From: JAJPIG01 sp035531675 | GTDB taxonomy: Bacteria > Desulfobacterota > Binatia > Binatales > Binataceae | NCBI GenBank assembly: GCA_035531675.1 | Contig: DATKSL010000010.1 | Coordinates: 70,124-134,123, forward strand | Reading direction: 5' to 3' | Length of the DNA: 64,000 nt | Part shown: in pieces, positions 33,223 through 41,768 of the stretch | How the letters are laid out: each line of letters opens with the position of its first letter | How positions within the stretch are numbered: position 1 is the first letter of the stretch | The notes under the pieces: generated by a model | The model's input: only the letters and a program-made list of their open reading frames with translations | The model's database searches: none | Told to the model about the DNA's origin: nothing | Program-made: the position numbers and the translations under genes

Positions 33223-34239
33223 ATGGACCCGGAGCTGACAGAGCTGACCGGCCGGCTGACGGCCCTGCTGCGGGCGCGCAGCGGCGACCCGCAGGCGCGC
33301 GCGAGCGGCGTCGAGCCGCTGCCCGGGCATGCGGGAGTCAGCTACCGGTTCGTGCACGAGGGACGTGACGGCGCGCTGCCGCTGGTGCTGCGGCTGGCGC
33401 CGGCCGGAGTGCCGGCAGTAGGGCCCAACGACGTGGTGCGACAGGCGCGCATCATGGCGGCACTCGGCGGGACTGCGACGCCGAGCGGCGTCGCAGTCCC
33501 GCCGATCCATTGGTACGGCGACGATCCGCAATGGTTCGGGCGGCCGTTCTTCGTCGCCGGCTTTGTCGCCGGCGACAAACCGGCGCTCGGCCAGCGTCGC
33601 TTTGACATCGACGAGATGCGCCGATGCAGTGCGGCGGCGGTCGCGACCGCCGCCGCACTGCATCGCCTCGATTGGCGCGACTACCGCGCCGAATTCGGCG
33701 AGCCGGTCGCGCTCGCCACGGAGCTCGAGCGGCTCGATCGGTTGCGCGATCGCCCGACGCTGGAGGCGCGATTGCTCGCGAGCGCCCCGGCACTGCGCGC
33801 GCAGCTGGTCGCATCGATGCCGGCGCGCGTGCGCGTGGGATGCGTCCACGGCGACTTCCAGTGGTCCAACTGCCTGTTTCGCGATGGGCGTTTGACGGCT
33901 CTGATCGATTGGGAGCTGGCGCAGACCGGCCCCGTGCTGCTCGATCTGGGATGGTTCTGTATGTTTTCCGATCGCGAGAGTTGGGTCACTGACGATCTCA
34001 TGCCGAGCTGGTGCCCGCCGCCGGACGAGCTGGTCGACGAATATGAACGGGCGCTGGGTGAGAGCTTCGAGCGCCGCGAGGTGCGATGGTTCCGGGCCTT
34101 CGCCGGCTACCGTTTCGGCGTGATCACGGCCTTCAACCTGATGCTGCATCGGCGCGGCAAGCGTCCCGACCCGATGTGGGAAACGATTGCGCTGTCGGGG
34201 CCGCGTCTGTTTGAGCGTGGACTAGAGCTTTTGGGCTAA
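33223..34239 (+). CDS. Aminoglycoside phosphotransferase-like kinase with palindromic inserts
   Basis: A 338-residue APH/choline-kinase family protein. The catalytic loop is CVHGDFQWSNCLF near residue 207 and the metal motif is LIDWELAQTGPVLLDLGWF near 226 (IDxE in place of the usual IDFD). Homologues of this type in catabolic bacteria (ACAD10-like) are often encoded beside acyl-CoA and SDR genes and act on hydroxy acids rather than antibiotics; that is an inference. Two palindromes interrupt it in frame (33464-33505 and 33622-33665) and encode short Ala/Gly/Pro-rich stretches, TATPSGVAV near 88 and CSAAAVATAAALHR near 137. Both lie in the N-lobe and linker, and the reading frame stays open. 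Confidence 0.85.
   Translation: MDPELTELTGRLTALLRARSGDPQARASGVEPLPGHAGVSYRFVHEGRDGALPLVLRLAPAGVPAVGPNDVVRQARIMAALGGTATPSGVAVPPIHWYGDDPQWFGRPFFVAGFVAGDKPALGQRRFDIDEMRRCSAAAVATAAALHRLDWRDYRAEFGEPVALATELERLDRLRDRPTLEARLLASAPALRAQLVASMPARVRVGCVHGDFQWSNCLFRDGRLTALIDWELAQTGPVLLDLGWFCMFSDRESWVTDDLMPSWCPPPDELVDEYERALGESFERREVRWFRAFAGYRFGVITAFNLMLHRRGKRPDPMWETIALSGPRLFERGLELLG
33464..33505. repeat. Intragenic inverted repeat, 19-bp stem
   Basis: A perfect 19-bp stem (33464-33482 with 33487-33505) with a 4-base GAGC loop lies in frame in the APH-like kinase gene. It codes for GGTATPSGVAVPP. No corresponding terminator T tract is present, and it is inside the coding frame, so it is not a terminator. 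Confidence 0.9.
33622..33665. repeat. Perfect 44-base palindrome without loop
   Basis: All 22 base pairs match, from CGATGCAGTGCGGCGGCGGT CG at 33622 to its exact complement ending at 33665, with no spacer. It lies in frame in the APH-like kinase gene and codes for RCSAAAVATAAALHR. Such length without mismatch would be unexpected by chance even in GC-rich DNA. Confidence 0.93.
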
Positions 34240-34352
34240 ACCGGTCTGCGCTGCGCACGACCTATGTTCGTTCCTGAGCGCTGCGTAAAATACGGCAGTT
34301 TTCCGATGTCCGTCGTCAGGCGGGACGAACGGCGGGCCGGGGAGGTGGACGG

Positions 34353-34586
34353 ATGGATGAGCACGAGAATGGATCAAACGGCTTTACCGAATCGAACGGC
34401 GCCAGCGAGGCTGCCGGCAGAGCTCGGCGTAAGCGGGTCCTGGTCAAGGATGTGACGTCGCGGGTCGAGGCGCTCGAAAATCGGCTGGCCGAGATCGCTG
34501 ACGAGCTGTCGAAGCTCGATCAGCGGATTCAGAAGATGGCCGACTCGATTGCCCAGGGGCAGGCCAACCGCTGGACCGTCAGCTGA
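34353..34586 (+). CDS. Small coiled-coil protein
   Basis: A 77-residue acidic/basic protein with a GGGGAGG ribosome-binding site. Residues about 30-65 form a strong heptad pattern (VTSRVEALENRLAEIADELS, then KLDQRIQKMADSIAQGQ), typical of a trimeric or dimeric coiled coil; the first 25 residues are Asn/Glu/Gly-rich and probably disordered, followed by a basic RARRKRVLVKD. It lies alone between the kinase gene and the VOC gene. Function unknown; coiled-coil adaptors or SlyX-like proteins are possible relatives. Confidence 0.6.
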   Translation: MDEHENGSNGFTESNGASEAAGRARRKRVLVKDVTSRVEALENRLAEIADELSKLDQRIQKMADSIAQGQANRWTVS

Positions 34587-34711
34587 TCGTCGCACCCTGA
34601 TCGTCGCCCGCGCGGCCCGGCACTATCCTGACGCGCCGGCGCGCGGCGAATCGACCAACATCACGAGGCGCGGCGCACGGGAAAATCGATCGCACGCCGC
34701 GCCTGAAAAAC

Positions 34712-35305
34712 CTACAGCTCGGGGCGCGCCGCGGCGCCGCCGGCCAGCACCGTCGCGTTGCCGTGCTCGCCGAAGCGCAGCAGGAACTTCTGCTGCTTGT
34801 CGCCCAGATGCTTGCGGGTGGCAGGCGTCGGCTCGGCATCCTGCAGGAACGGCTGCTCGGCGGTGCAGGGATGTTGGTAGACCGCGAGCTCGAGCGTGAT
34901 GCCGTTGGGGTCCTCGAAGTAGATCGAGCGGCAGAAGGTGTGATCGATTTCCGACTTGATCTCGACGCCCTTCGCGATCAGATGATGCTTGGCCGCGTCG
35001 AGCTCCGCGACCGTTTCCATCGCGAATGCGATATGGTTGCCGGCGCCGAGCTTGGCGAAGTTGGGCGCCAGCTCGTCCTTGGGGCACCAGAAGAACGCCA
35101 GCCGGTCACCGTTGCCGATATCGAAGAAGTAATGCTTGGCGCCGCCGAGGTCGCCCGGCACCGCGCCCGGAAACGGGTCGGGGTCGGGAAGCTGCAGGGT
35201 CACGACCACCGGAAAATTCATTACCTCGGTATAGAAGCGCACCGTCTCGTCCATGTCGCGCGACAGGAACGCCATGTGATGCACGCCCTTGGTTTTAATC
35301 GCCAT
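34712..35305 (-). CDS. VOC-superfamily metalloenzyme (glyoxalase/extradiol dioxygenase-like)
   Basis: A 197-residue single-copy vicinal-oxygen-chelate protein. Likely metal ligands are a histidine in GVHHMAFLSRDM near residue 9-10, a histidine in NHIAFAMETVAELDAA near 91, and a glutamate in GITLELAVY near 139, giving the H-H-E set. The C-terminal 50 residues are charged and extend beyond the fold. Substrate unknown: lyase, dioxygenase or isomerase are all possible. Upstream on its strand are two GAAC-AACGT direct repeats that may be an operator. Confidence 0.8.
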   Translation of the reverse strand: MAIKTKGVHHMAFLSRDMDETVRFYTEVMNFPVVVTLQLPDPDPFPGAVPGDLGGAKHYFFDIGNGDRLAFFWCPKDELAPNFAKLGAGNHIAFAMETVAELDAAKHHLIAKGVEIKSEIDHTFCRSIYFEDPNGITLELAVYQHPCTAEQPFLQDAEPTPATRKHLGDKQQKFLLRFGEHGNATVLAGGAAARPEL

Positions 35306-35337
35306 CGGTCAGGACCTCCTAATTGATGTTCGGATAG

Positions 35338-35367
35338 TGAACAAACGTCCGTATTATGAACTAACGT
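35338..35367 (-). promoter_or_regulatory. Candidate operator: direct repeats TGAACWAACGT
   Basis: TGAACAAACGT (35338-35348) and TGAACTAACGT (35357-35367) are 11-base direct repeats with one difference, 19 bases apart, so on nearly the same face of the helix. GTTC/GAAC (35329 and 35339) also forms a short inverted repeat. They lie 33-62 bp upstream of the VOC start codon, a suitable place for a TetR- or MarR-type regulator. The regulator gene is not adjacent. Confidence 0.45.
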
Positions 35368-35424
35368 TAAAGCCGCCGCCGCGCCGATGTCAAGTCGGCC
35401 GGGGTGGTCTTCGCGCTGGCTGGC

Positions 35425-36147
35425 TCAGCGGCTGGCGAGAATTTCGGCCAGATGGCGAGTCTCGATCTCGCTGCCTTCGCGATGCAGTCCGCCGCCAATC
35501 TGCATCAGGCATCCGCAATCGTTGGCGACCACCGTCTCGGCGCCGCTCTCACGGATGCGCGCGAGCTTGTCGGCCATCATCGCGCTCGAGATGTGCGGGA
35601 ACTTGACCGAGAACAGGCCGCCGAACCCGCAGCATTCCTCGCGCTCGCGCAAATCGAAAATCCGGATCCCGTTGACCGCGCTCAGCAGCACGCGCGGCTC
35701 GTCGATCACCTGCAGCTCGCGCAGCAGGTGACACGAAGGATGGTAGGTCACCGCCCGCTCGTAGCGTGCGCCGACATACTTGACCTTGAGCACGTTGACC
35801 AGGAATTGCGAGAACTCGTAAATCCACGGGCGCATCGCCTCGGCCTTGGCCAGCAACCGCGGATGGTTCACCAGCAGATGCGGGTAGAAGTTGCGAATCA
35901 TGCTGGCGCACGAGCCCGATGGCACCACCACCGGCACGCCCGGCTGGCACGATTTGAGGAAGCGGCGCGCCAGCGCCAGCGCTTCATCGCGCAGCCCCTC
36001 GTTGAACGGCGCCTGCCCGCAGCAGAAGGCGCGGCGCACCGGCCGGACCTTGATATGCAGTCCTTCGAGCACCGCCGCGGCCGCCTGCGGCACGGCCGGA
36101 AAAAACTGCTCCGCGAGGCAGGTGCCGAACAGTCGGACCTCAGACAT
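35425..36147 (-). CDS. lutA: Lactate utilisation protein LutA (Fe-S oxidoreductase)
   Basis: A 240-residue protein of the LutA/YkgE family with two CCG domains: AFCCGQAPFNEG near 43 and ECCGFGGLFSVKFPH near 171, each coordinating an iron-sulfur or heterodisulfide-like centre, plus NDCGCLMQIGG near 210. With LutB and LutC it oxidises L-lactate to pyruvate. Its start overlaps the lutC end by 8 bp. Confidence 0.9.
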   Translation of the reverse strand: MSEVRLFGTCLAEQFFPAVPQAAAAVLEGLHIKVRPVRRAFCCGQAPFNEGLRDEALALARRFLKSCQPGVPVVVPSGSCASMIRNFYPHLLVNHPRLLAKAEAMRPWIYEFSQFLVNVLKVKYVGARYERAVTYHPSCHLLRELQVIDEPRVLLSAVNGIRIFDLREREECCGFGGLFSVKFPHISSAMMADKLARIRESGAETVVANDCGCLMQIGGGLHREGSEIETRHLAEILASR

Positions 36148-36838
36148 CGTCAGGCCACACCATCAGTACGTGGAGTTGCTTGGGGCCGTGCACGCCGATC
36201 ACGATCAGCTTTTCGATGTCGGCGGTGCGGCTGGGACCGGTGATGAAGGCGACGCGATGGTTGGCGATGGTTTCGGCGCCCAGCGAGTCGAGGGCCGCGG
36301 CCGCATCGGGCCGCAACCGATCGGCGCGCACGATCGCGAGCGCCGCGGGCGGCAGCAGGGTCAGGGCGTTGGGGCGCGCCGGCGTGCCGGTCACCGCAAT
36401 CGTGCCGGTCGAGGCGATCGCGCAGTCGGCCTCGACGATGCCTAGGTCGGCGCGGGCGATACGCTCGATCAGCGCGTGGCGCGCCGGCTCGTCGCCGACC
36501 GGTGCGCATCGAATGACTTCGCGGCCGCGCTGCTCCAGCGCATTGGCCAGCGGTTCGGTGTTGAACGAAACGCCCGCTCCGATTGCGACCGTCAGCGCTC
36601 CGATCCGATCGGCCAGCTCGAGCGTGCGGGTGGAAAGCTCGGTGGCGCTGAACGTGCCGACGAAGTGGCCGCCGACCGCCTCCAGTTCGCGCGCGAACGA
36701 CGAAACCAGCTCCGCGCTCTGCGCCCCCGGCACCAGCGGCGGCGTCACACGCGTTTCCTGATGATTTGCGGCCCCCGCCTTGGCCTCGCTGCCAAGCGCG
36801 GTCTTGACCGCAGCCATGATCCTGACGAAGGCGCCCAT
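36140..36838 (-). CDS. lutC: Lactate utilisation protein LutC
   Basis: A 232-residue LUD-domain protein (LutC/YkgG). The family region IVEADCAIASTGTIAVTG near 134-151 and AFITGPSRTADIEKLIVIGVHGP near the C-terminus are present. It is the partner of the LutA and LutB Fe-S proteins in L-lactate oxidation. It follows lutB by three bases and overlaps lutA; no LctP permease or LutR regulator gene is adjacent. Confidence 0.9.
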   Translation of the reverse strand: MGAFVRIMAAVKTALGSEAKAGAANHQETRVTPPLVPGAQSAELVSSFARELEAVGGHFVGTFSATELSTRTLELADRIGALTVAIGAGVSFNTEPLANALEQRGREVIRCAPVGDEPARHALIERIARADLGIVEADCAIASTGTIAVTGTPARPNALTLLPPAALAIVRADRLRPDAAAALDSLGAETIANHRVAFITGPSRTADIEKLIVIGVHGPKQLHVLMVWPDDV

Positions 36839-36841
36839 CGC

Positions 36842-38266
36842 TCAGAGCCCGTGGGGTTTGGCGGCCGGCTTGCGCCGCGGCGCGGATTTGGGGACCGGAA
36901 AGTCGCGGCTGCGGGTCCAGGCGTTGAACGGCGGCGGCATCCATCGCACATAGCCGTCGCGCGCCAGCGGCCGAACCATCCAGGCCGCGATCCGCGACAG
37001 TAACCGGATGGTCCACGGATGGCGCGCCAGCCCGCTGAACCGCACCACCGCGCGCCGGGCGCTGACGGCGGCGTGCGGCCATTTGAGCCCGTCCTGATTG
37101 GCTTTCCAGCGCAGATGGAGCAGCAGCTTGGGGATATCGATCTTGACCGGACAGATCTCGCGGCAGGCGCCGCACAAGGTCGAGGCGAAGGGCAGAAAGC
37201 CGGCCTCCGCGCCGAACAGACTCGGGCTTATGATCGAGCCGATCGGACCCTGGTAGGCGTAGCCGTAGGCGTGGCCGCCGATCCGCCGGTAGACCGGGCA
37301 GGCGTTGAGGCAGGCGCCGCAGCGCAGGCAATAGAGCGCCTCGCGCATCACCGGATCGGCCAGCATCGCGCTGCGACCGTTGTCGAGAATCACGACGTGG
37401 ATCTCGCGCGGCCCGTCGAGCTCGCCGGCGCCGCGCGGACGGGTGATGAAGTTGGTGTAGGTGGTGATCTTCTGGCCGGTCCCGGCCCGCGCCAGCACTT
37501 CGAGGAAATGACTCAGGTCGGCGAGCCGCGGGATCACCTTCTCGATTCCCATCACCGCGACGAAGGTGTCGGGCAGCGTGCTCGAAAAACGACCGTTGCC
37601 TTCGTTCTCGACCAGCACCAGCGTGCCGGTCTCGGCGATGGCGAAGTTCACCCCGGTAATCCCCAGGTCGGCGGCGAGGAAGGTCGAGCGCAGGTTCTCG
37701 CGCGCCACCGCCGTCAGCCGCTCGGGCTCGTTGGTATACGAAGTCCCGAAGCGCTCATGGAACAGCGTGCCGACGTCTTCCTTTGAAAGATGGATGGCGG
37801 GCGTCAGGATGTGCGAGGGGCGTTCGTGGCGCAGTTGCACGATGTACTCGCCGAGGTCGGTCTCGACCACCTCGAGTCCGGCCCGTTCGAGCGCCGGATT
37901 GAGCTCGATCTCCTCGGTGGTCATCGACTTGCCCTTGACGGCGCGCTTGAGTCCGCCGCGGCGCGCGACCTCGACGATATACTTGCGCGCCGCGGCCGCG
38001 TCGGCGGCGAAGAAAACGTGGCAGCCGTTGGCCTCGAGCCGTTGCTTGAGCTGCAGCAGCAGTTGATCGAGGCGGCCGATGGCGTCGGCCTTGATGCGCC
38101 GGGCGGCCTCGCGTTCCTCGTCGTAGCGTGGGAACTCGCCGCGCGTCTGCGCCGCGGCCTCGAGATGATGACCGCTGGCGTTGGCGAGCTTGCGGCGAAG
38201 GTCGGAATCGCCAATCGCCTTTTCGCTGGCCGAAAAGAAGGTGGGCTTGCTGCGCGACTGGAACAT
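36842..38266 (-). CDS. lutB: Lactate utilisation protein LutB (Fe-S cluster protein)
   Basis: A 474-residue LutB/YkgF. The LUD domain occupies the N-terminal half (LTPAIHLSKEDVGTLFHERF near 155-174; AETGTLVLVENEGNGR near 211), followed by two ferredoxin-type motifs: CLRCGACLNACPVYRRIGG near 311 and CGACREICPVKIDIP near 362 for two 4Fe-4S clusters. First gene of the lutB-lutC-lutA operon. The upstream 18 bp separate it from the SirB1-like gene, so read-through from that unit is likely. Confidence 0.93.
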   Translation of the reverse strand: MFQSRSKPTFFSASEKAIGDSDLRRKLANASGHHLEAAAQTRGEFPRYDEEREAARRIKADAIGRLDQLLLQLKQRLEANGCHVFFAADAAAARKYIVEVARRGGLKRAVKGKSMTTEEIELNPALERAGLEVVETDLGEYIVQLRHERPSHILTPAIHLSKEDVGTLFHERFGTSYTNEPERLTAVARENLRSTFLAADLGITGVNFAIAETGTLVLVENEGNGRFSSTLPDTFVAVMGIEKVIPRLADLSHFLEVLARAGTGQKITTYTNFITRPRGAGELDGPREIHVVILDNGRSAMLADPVMREALYCLRCGACLNACPVYRRIGGHAYGYAYQGPIGSIISPSLFGAEAGFLPFASTLCGACREICPVKIDIPKLLLHLRWKANQDGLKWPHAAVSARRAVVRFSGLARHPWTIRLLSRIAAWMVRPLARDGYVRWMPPPFNAWTRSRDFPVPKSAPRRKPAAKPHGL

Positions 38267-38284
38267 CGGAAACGACCGCCGGCT

Positions 38285-39109
38285 TCAGTTGATCCGCGCG
38301 ACCTGCGCCAGCATCCGCATCACCGATTCGCGCGCGCGATCGGCGCCGCGATGGTCGGGAGACTGGCTCAGGAAGCCGCGATAGTCATCGAGCGCGGCCT
38401 GGAAGCATTCCAGCCGCTCGTAGAGCCCGGCGCGCTCCAGCAGCTCGTCGGCCGCCTGCGCGTCGAGCATCAGGATGCGGTCCAGCGCCGCCAGCGTGCG
38501 CCGCCAATCGCCGGCCGTCATGTAGATACTCTTCAGATTGCGCAGCATCCGCGCCAGGACGTGACGCGCCCCGACCGTGCGCAGCATCGCAGGGTCCAGC
38601 TCCGTCGGCTGGCCGTAAATCTGCGCCAGGCGCGCCTTGATTTCCTCGAGGTCGAGAATCACGCCGGCGTTGAAGGGATCGATAATCAGCTCGCCGCGTT
38701 CGTCCACCGCCTTGACCAGGAAGTGCGCCGGGAACGAGACGCCATAAAGGTTGAGCCCCAGCCGCCGCCCGATTTCGAGATAGATCACCGAGAGCGTGAT
38801 CGGGATGCCGAGGCGGCGTTCTATTACCTGGTTGAGAAACGAATTGCGCGGGTCGCTGTATTCCTCGCGATTGCCGGCGAAGCCCTGCTCGCCGAACAGG
38901 AAGCCCGACAGCAACTGGACCCGTTCGACGGTGTCAGTCCCGCCCTGCACCAACGGCTCGGCCTGTTGCGCGAGCCGGTCGATGCGATCGAGATAGTGGT
39001 CGACGTCGAGCTCCGGGTATTCTTCCTTGGCGATCAGCAGCGCGCCGCGGGCGAGCGGAATCGGCTCGCGCTCCACCAGCCGGGAAAGTTCGCTACGCGC
39101 CGCGTTCAT
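38285..39109 (-). CDS. SirB1/transglutaminase-like protein with TPR tail
   Basis: A 274-residue protein of the SirB1 family. The transglutaminase-like core shows NSFLNQVIERRLGIPITLSV near 89, GVSFPAHFLVK near 122 and IIDPFNAG near 142, the remnants of a Cys/His/Asp arrangement where the cysteine is replaced; the C-terminal third contains TPR helices (AADELLERAGLYERLECFQA near 219). Function uncertain; the family is widespread in Gram-negative bacteria. The start overlaps the end of queG by 17 bp. Confidence 0.83.
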   Translation of the reverse strand: MNAARSELSRLVEREPIPLARGALLIAKEEYPELDVDHYLDRIDRLAQQAEPLVQGGTDTVERVQLLSGFLFGEQGFAGNREEYSDPRNSFLNQVIERRLGIPITLSVIYLEIGRRLGLNLYGVSFPAHFLVKAVDERGELIIDPFNAGVILDLEEIKARLAQIYGQPTELDPAMLRTVGARHVLARMLRNLKSIYMTAGDWRRTLAALDRILMLDAQAADELLERAGLYERLECFQAALDDYRGFLSQSPDHRGADRARESVMRMLAQVARIN

Positions 39110-40271
39110 CCTCGCTCCTCACCACGGTTGAGTCTTTAATGGCGGCCTGCAAAGCGCAAGCCCCGGTGGCCGCATCGATCGCCGGATCGATTTCCGCCCG
39201 CACCGCAGCCTCGGGCTCGCGACGGCGGGCGCGTTGCAATGCCTCGGCGGCGCGCCGGCCGCCGATCTGGCCGAGCGCCCAGGCGCTATGGGAGCGGACC
39301 AGCGGCTCCGGATCCGACCACAGGGCGCTTGCCAGCGCGTCGATCGCGGCGGGATTGCGGCTGTTGCCCAGCGCCACCGCGACGTTGCGCAACAGCCCGC
39401 GCCGCTTGGTCCGCCGAATCGCGCTGGTACCGTAGCGCCGGCGAAAACCGTCGTCGTCCAGCGCCATCAGCTCGGGCAACGCGGGCGCGAGCTCGGGCTC
39501 GCCGGGACCGTCGCTCTCGTTCCACGGGCAGACCTCCTGGCAGATGTCGCAGCCGAAGATCCAGTTGCCGAGCCCCGCGCGCAGCTCGTGCGGGAGCGGG
39601 CCGCGATGCTCGATGGTCAGGTAGGAGATGCAGCGGCGCGGTTCGATCAGGTAGCCGTCGGCGAGCGCGTTGGTCGGGCACAGATCGAGGCAGCGGCGGC
39701 AGCGCCCGCAATGGTCGCGCGCCGGACGCGGGGCCGCGTCGATTTCGAGATCGGTAAAAATCTCGCTCAGGAAAAAGTACGAACCGTGATGGACGTTCAG
39801 CAGGTTGGTGTTGCGCCCGAACCATCCCAGCCCGGACTCGGCGGCCCATTCGCGCTCCAGCACCGGCCCGGTATCGACGTAGATGCGCGTAATCGCCGCG
39901 GGACGCATCGCAGCGATCGCCGCGGCGACGACGCGGGTGCGCGCCAGCACGGTCTGATGATAATCGGGGCCGAGCGCATAGGCGGCGATACGGCCGCGCA
40001 GCTCGTCGGGCCATCGGAAGCGCGGCCGGGCCGGCGCGGCGTAAGGATAGGCGAGGCTCACCACCGAGCGCAGGCGCGGGTCCAGGGTGCGCGGGTCGAA
40101 GCGGCGCTCGGGATCGCGCGCCAGGTAAGCCATCTCGCCCGCCCGTCCAGCCTCGAGCCAGGCCCGAAGAAAGGGTTCGCGATGCTCGAGCCGGCGCAGC
40201 GCGGCGAATCCGGCCAGGATGAATCCCTGCGCGCGCGCGGCCGCTACGATCGAATCGGTCAGGCGATCCAC
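39093..40271 (-). CDS. queG: Epoxyqueuosine reductase
   Basis: A 392-residue cobalamin- and Fe-S-dependent enzyme that reduces epoxyqueuosine in tRNA to queuosine. The ferredoxin motifs are CGRCRRCLDLCPT near 185 and CDICQEVCPWN near 240. The N-terminal cobalamin-binding domain includes VDTGPVLEREWAAESGLGWFG near 135. A HEAT-like C-terminal extension (ALASALWSDPEPLVRSHSAW, about 320-340) is present in the long form of QueG. B12 dependence is shared with NrdJ of this window. Confidence 0.93.
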   Translation of the reverse strand: MDRLTDSIVAAARAQGFILAGFAALRRLEHREPFLRAWLEAGRAGEMAYLARDPERRFDPRTLDPRLRSVVSLAYPYAAPARPRFRWPDELRGRIAAYALGPDYHQTVLARTRVVAAAIAAMRPAAITRIYVDTGPVLEREWAAESGLGWFGRNTNLLNVHHGSYFFLSEIFTDLEIDAAPRPARDHCGRCRRCLDLCPTNALADGYLIEPRRCISYLTIEHRGPLPHELRAGLGNWIFGCDICQEVCPWNESDGPGEPELAPALPELMALDDDGFRRRYGTSAIRRTKRRGLLRNVAVALGNSRNPAAIDALASALWSDPEPLVRSHSAWALGQIGGRRAAEALQRARRREPEAAVRAEIDPAIDAATGACALQAAIKDSTVVRSEDERGA

Positions 40272-40405
40272 GATGAGGAAAATGATATCATCGAAGGACG
40301 GTAAGTGCCCCCGTTTCGTCCAGCTTGACTTGGGTTTCGGGCCGCGGCTACCCTTGATGACGTGGCTGACCGCATGGTTCAGCCCGCTTTCCGGAGGCTT
40401 CCTCG

Positions 40406-40780
40406 ATGGCAGAGCAGATCGCGAGCGTACAACCGATTGACGAATCCGCCACGCCGGGTATCCAGCTCACGCCCAAGGCGCTCGAGATGGTGCGCCAGAT
40501 GGCGCTCAAAGAGCATCTCGGTGCGGACCAGGGACTACGCGTGGGCGTGGTAGGCGGCGGATGCTCCGGGTTTCAGTACACGCTGAACTTCGACGCGCAA
40601 AAAGAGGGCGACACGATCACGATGATCGACGGAATGAAGGTCCTCGTCGATGAGCTCTCGCTTCCCTATATCGCCGGCACCACGCTTGACTTCGTCGAAG
40701 GCCTTCATAATGCCGGCTTCCGTTTCGATAATCCGCGCGCCGGCCGGGTCTGCGGCTGCGGCTCATCGTTCAGCGCCTGA
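40406..40780 (+). CDS. A-type iron-sulfur cluster carrier (ErpA/IscA-like)
   Basis: A 124-residue A-type carrier for Fe-S assembly and transfer. The three conserved cysteines are at about 53 (GGGCSGFQY) and 116 and 118 (RVCGCGSSFSA). The N-terminal 20 residues are a non-conserved extension. It cannot be assigned to IscA, ErpA or SufA on sequence alone. It is followed by fabG. Confidence 0.9.
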   Translation: MAEQIASVQPIDESATPGIQLTPKALEMVRQMALKEHLGADQGLRVGVVGGGCSGFQYTLNFDAQKEGDTITMIDGMKVLVDELSLPYIAGTTLDFVEGLHNAGFRFDNPRAGRVCGCGSSFSA

Positions 40781-40904
40781 GTTTCAGCGCTTCACGAATC
40801 GTCTGGTAGCGGCCCCGCAAGCATCGTCGAGTCGTCGGGCTTTGCATGACGCCTATCGCGGGCTAGTGTGGCCGCATAGCGTCGACCGAACGGCAAGCAA
40901 AATC

Positions 40905-41651
40905 GTGAAATACCTCGAGGGGATGGGCACCATCGTGACCGGCGCCAGCCGCGGTATCGGGCGTGCGATCGCGCTCGAAATCGCGCGCCAGGGCGGCCAC
41001 GTCGCCTTCAATTATCTGCGCAGCGACGCGGCGGCCGAGCAACTGAAGAGCGAGCTCGAGGCGCTCGGCGTCAAGGCGCTCGCCTTCAAGGTCGATGCGG
41101 GCGATCTCAAGGCCGTCCGCGAGATGGTCAACGAGGTCAAGAAGAGCTTCGGGAAAATCGACGCGCTGGTGAATAACGCCGGGCTCACGCGCGACAAACT
41201 GGTCATGATGATGTCGGAGGAGGACTGGTCGGAGGTTATCCGCACCAATCTGACCGGGGCCTTCAACTTCTCGCGCGCCGCGGTGTTCAACATGATGAAG
41301 GCGAAGCGCGGCGTGATCCTTAATATCAGTTCGATCAGCGGGCTGGTCGGGATGGCGGGGCAGGTTAATTACTCGGCCTCCAAGGCCGGACTGATCGGGA
41401 TGACCAAGGCGCTGGCCAAGGAAGTCGGCCGCCACGGGGTACGCGTCAACGCGCTCGCGCTCGGCTTTATCGAGACCGATATGACGGCGGCGCTGCCGGC
41501 GGAAAATCGCGCCGCGGCGCTCAACCTGATTCCGCTCGGCCGCTTCGGCCAGATCGGCGACGTCGCGCCGGTGGCAACCTTCATGCTCTCGGCGGCGTCC
41601 GGCTATATCACCGGCGCGGTGATCCAGATCGATGGCGGACTCGCGATGTAG
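40905..41651 (+). CDS. fabG: 3-oxoacyl-ACP reductase-like SDR (FabG family)
   Basis: A 248-residue SDR. It has TGASRGIGRAIAL (cofactor loop), NNAG near 90 and the active-site SISGLVGMAGQVNYSASKAG (Ser, Tyr, Lys). It ends with the common IDGGLAM. The GTG at 40905 gives MKYLEGMGTIVTGASRGIG, which aligns with normal FabG N-termini; the ribosome-binding site is weak. FabG reduces 3-ketoacyl-ACP with NADPH; fatty-acid role is the default but other 3-keto substrates are possible. No acpP or fabF lies nearby. Confidence 0.85.
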   Translation: MKYLEGMGTIVTGASRGIGRAIALEIARQGGHVAFNYLRSDAAAEQLKSELEALGVKALAFKVDAGDLKAVREMVNEVKKSFGKIDALVNNAGLTRDKLVMMMSEEDWSEVIRTNLTGAFNFSRAAVFNMMKAKRGVILNISSISGLVGMAGQVNYSASKAGLIGMTKALAKEVGRHGVRVNALALGFIETDMTAALPAENRAAALNLIPLGRFGQIGDVAPVATFMLSAASGYITGAVIQIDGGLAM

Positions 41652-41768
41652 CCGGCGACGCCGGTCGACCTCGGGGTGTCGCAGCCCTCTGGATATCCGG
41701 CGCGCGATTTGGACGGTTGCCTTGAAAGGCCGGCCCGGCGCTACGATAATCTAAGTAGAGTAGAGGCG

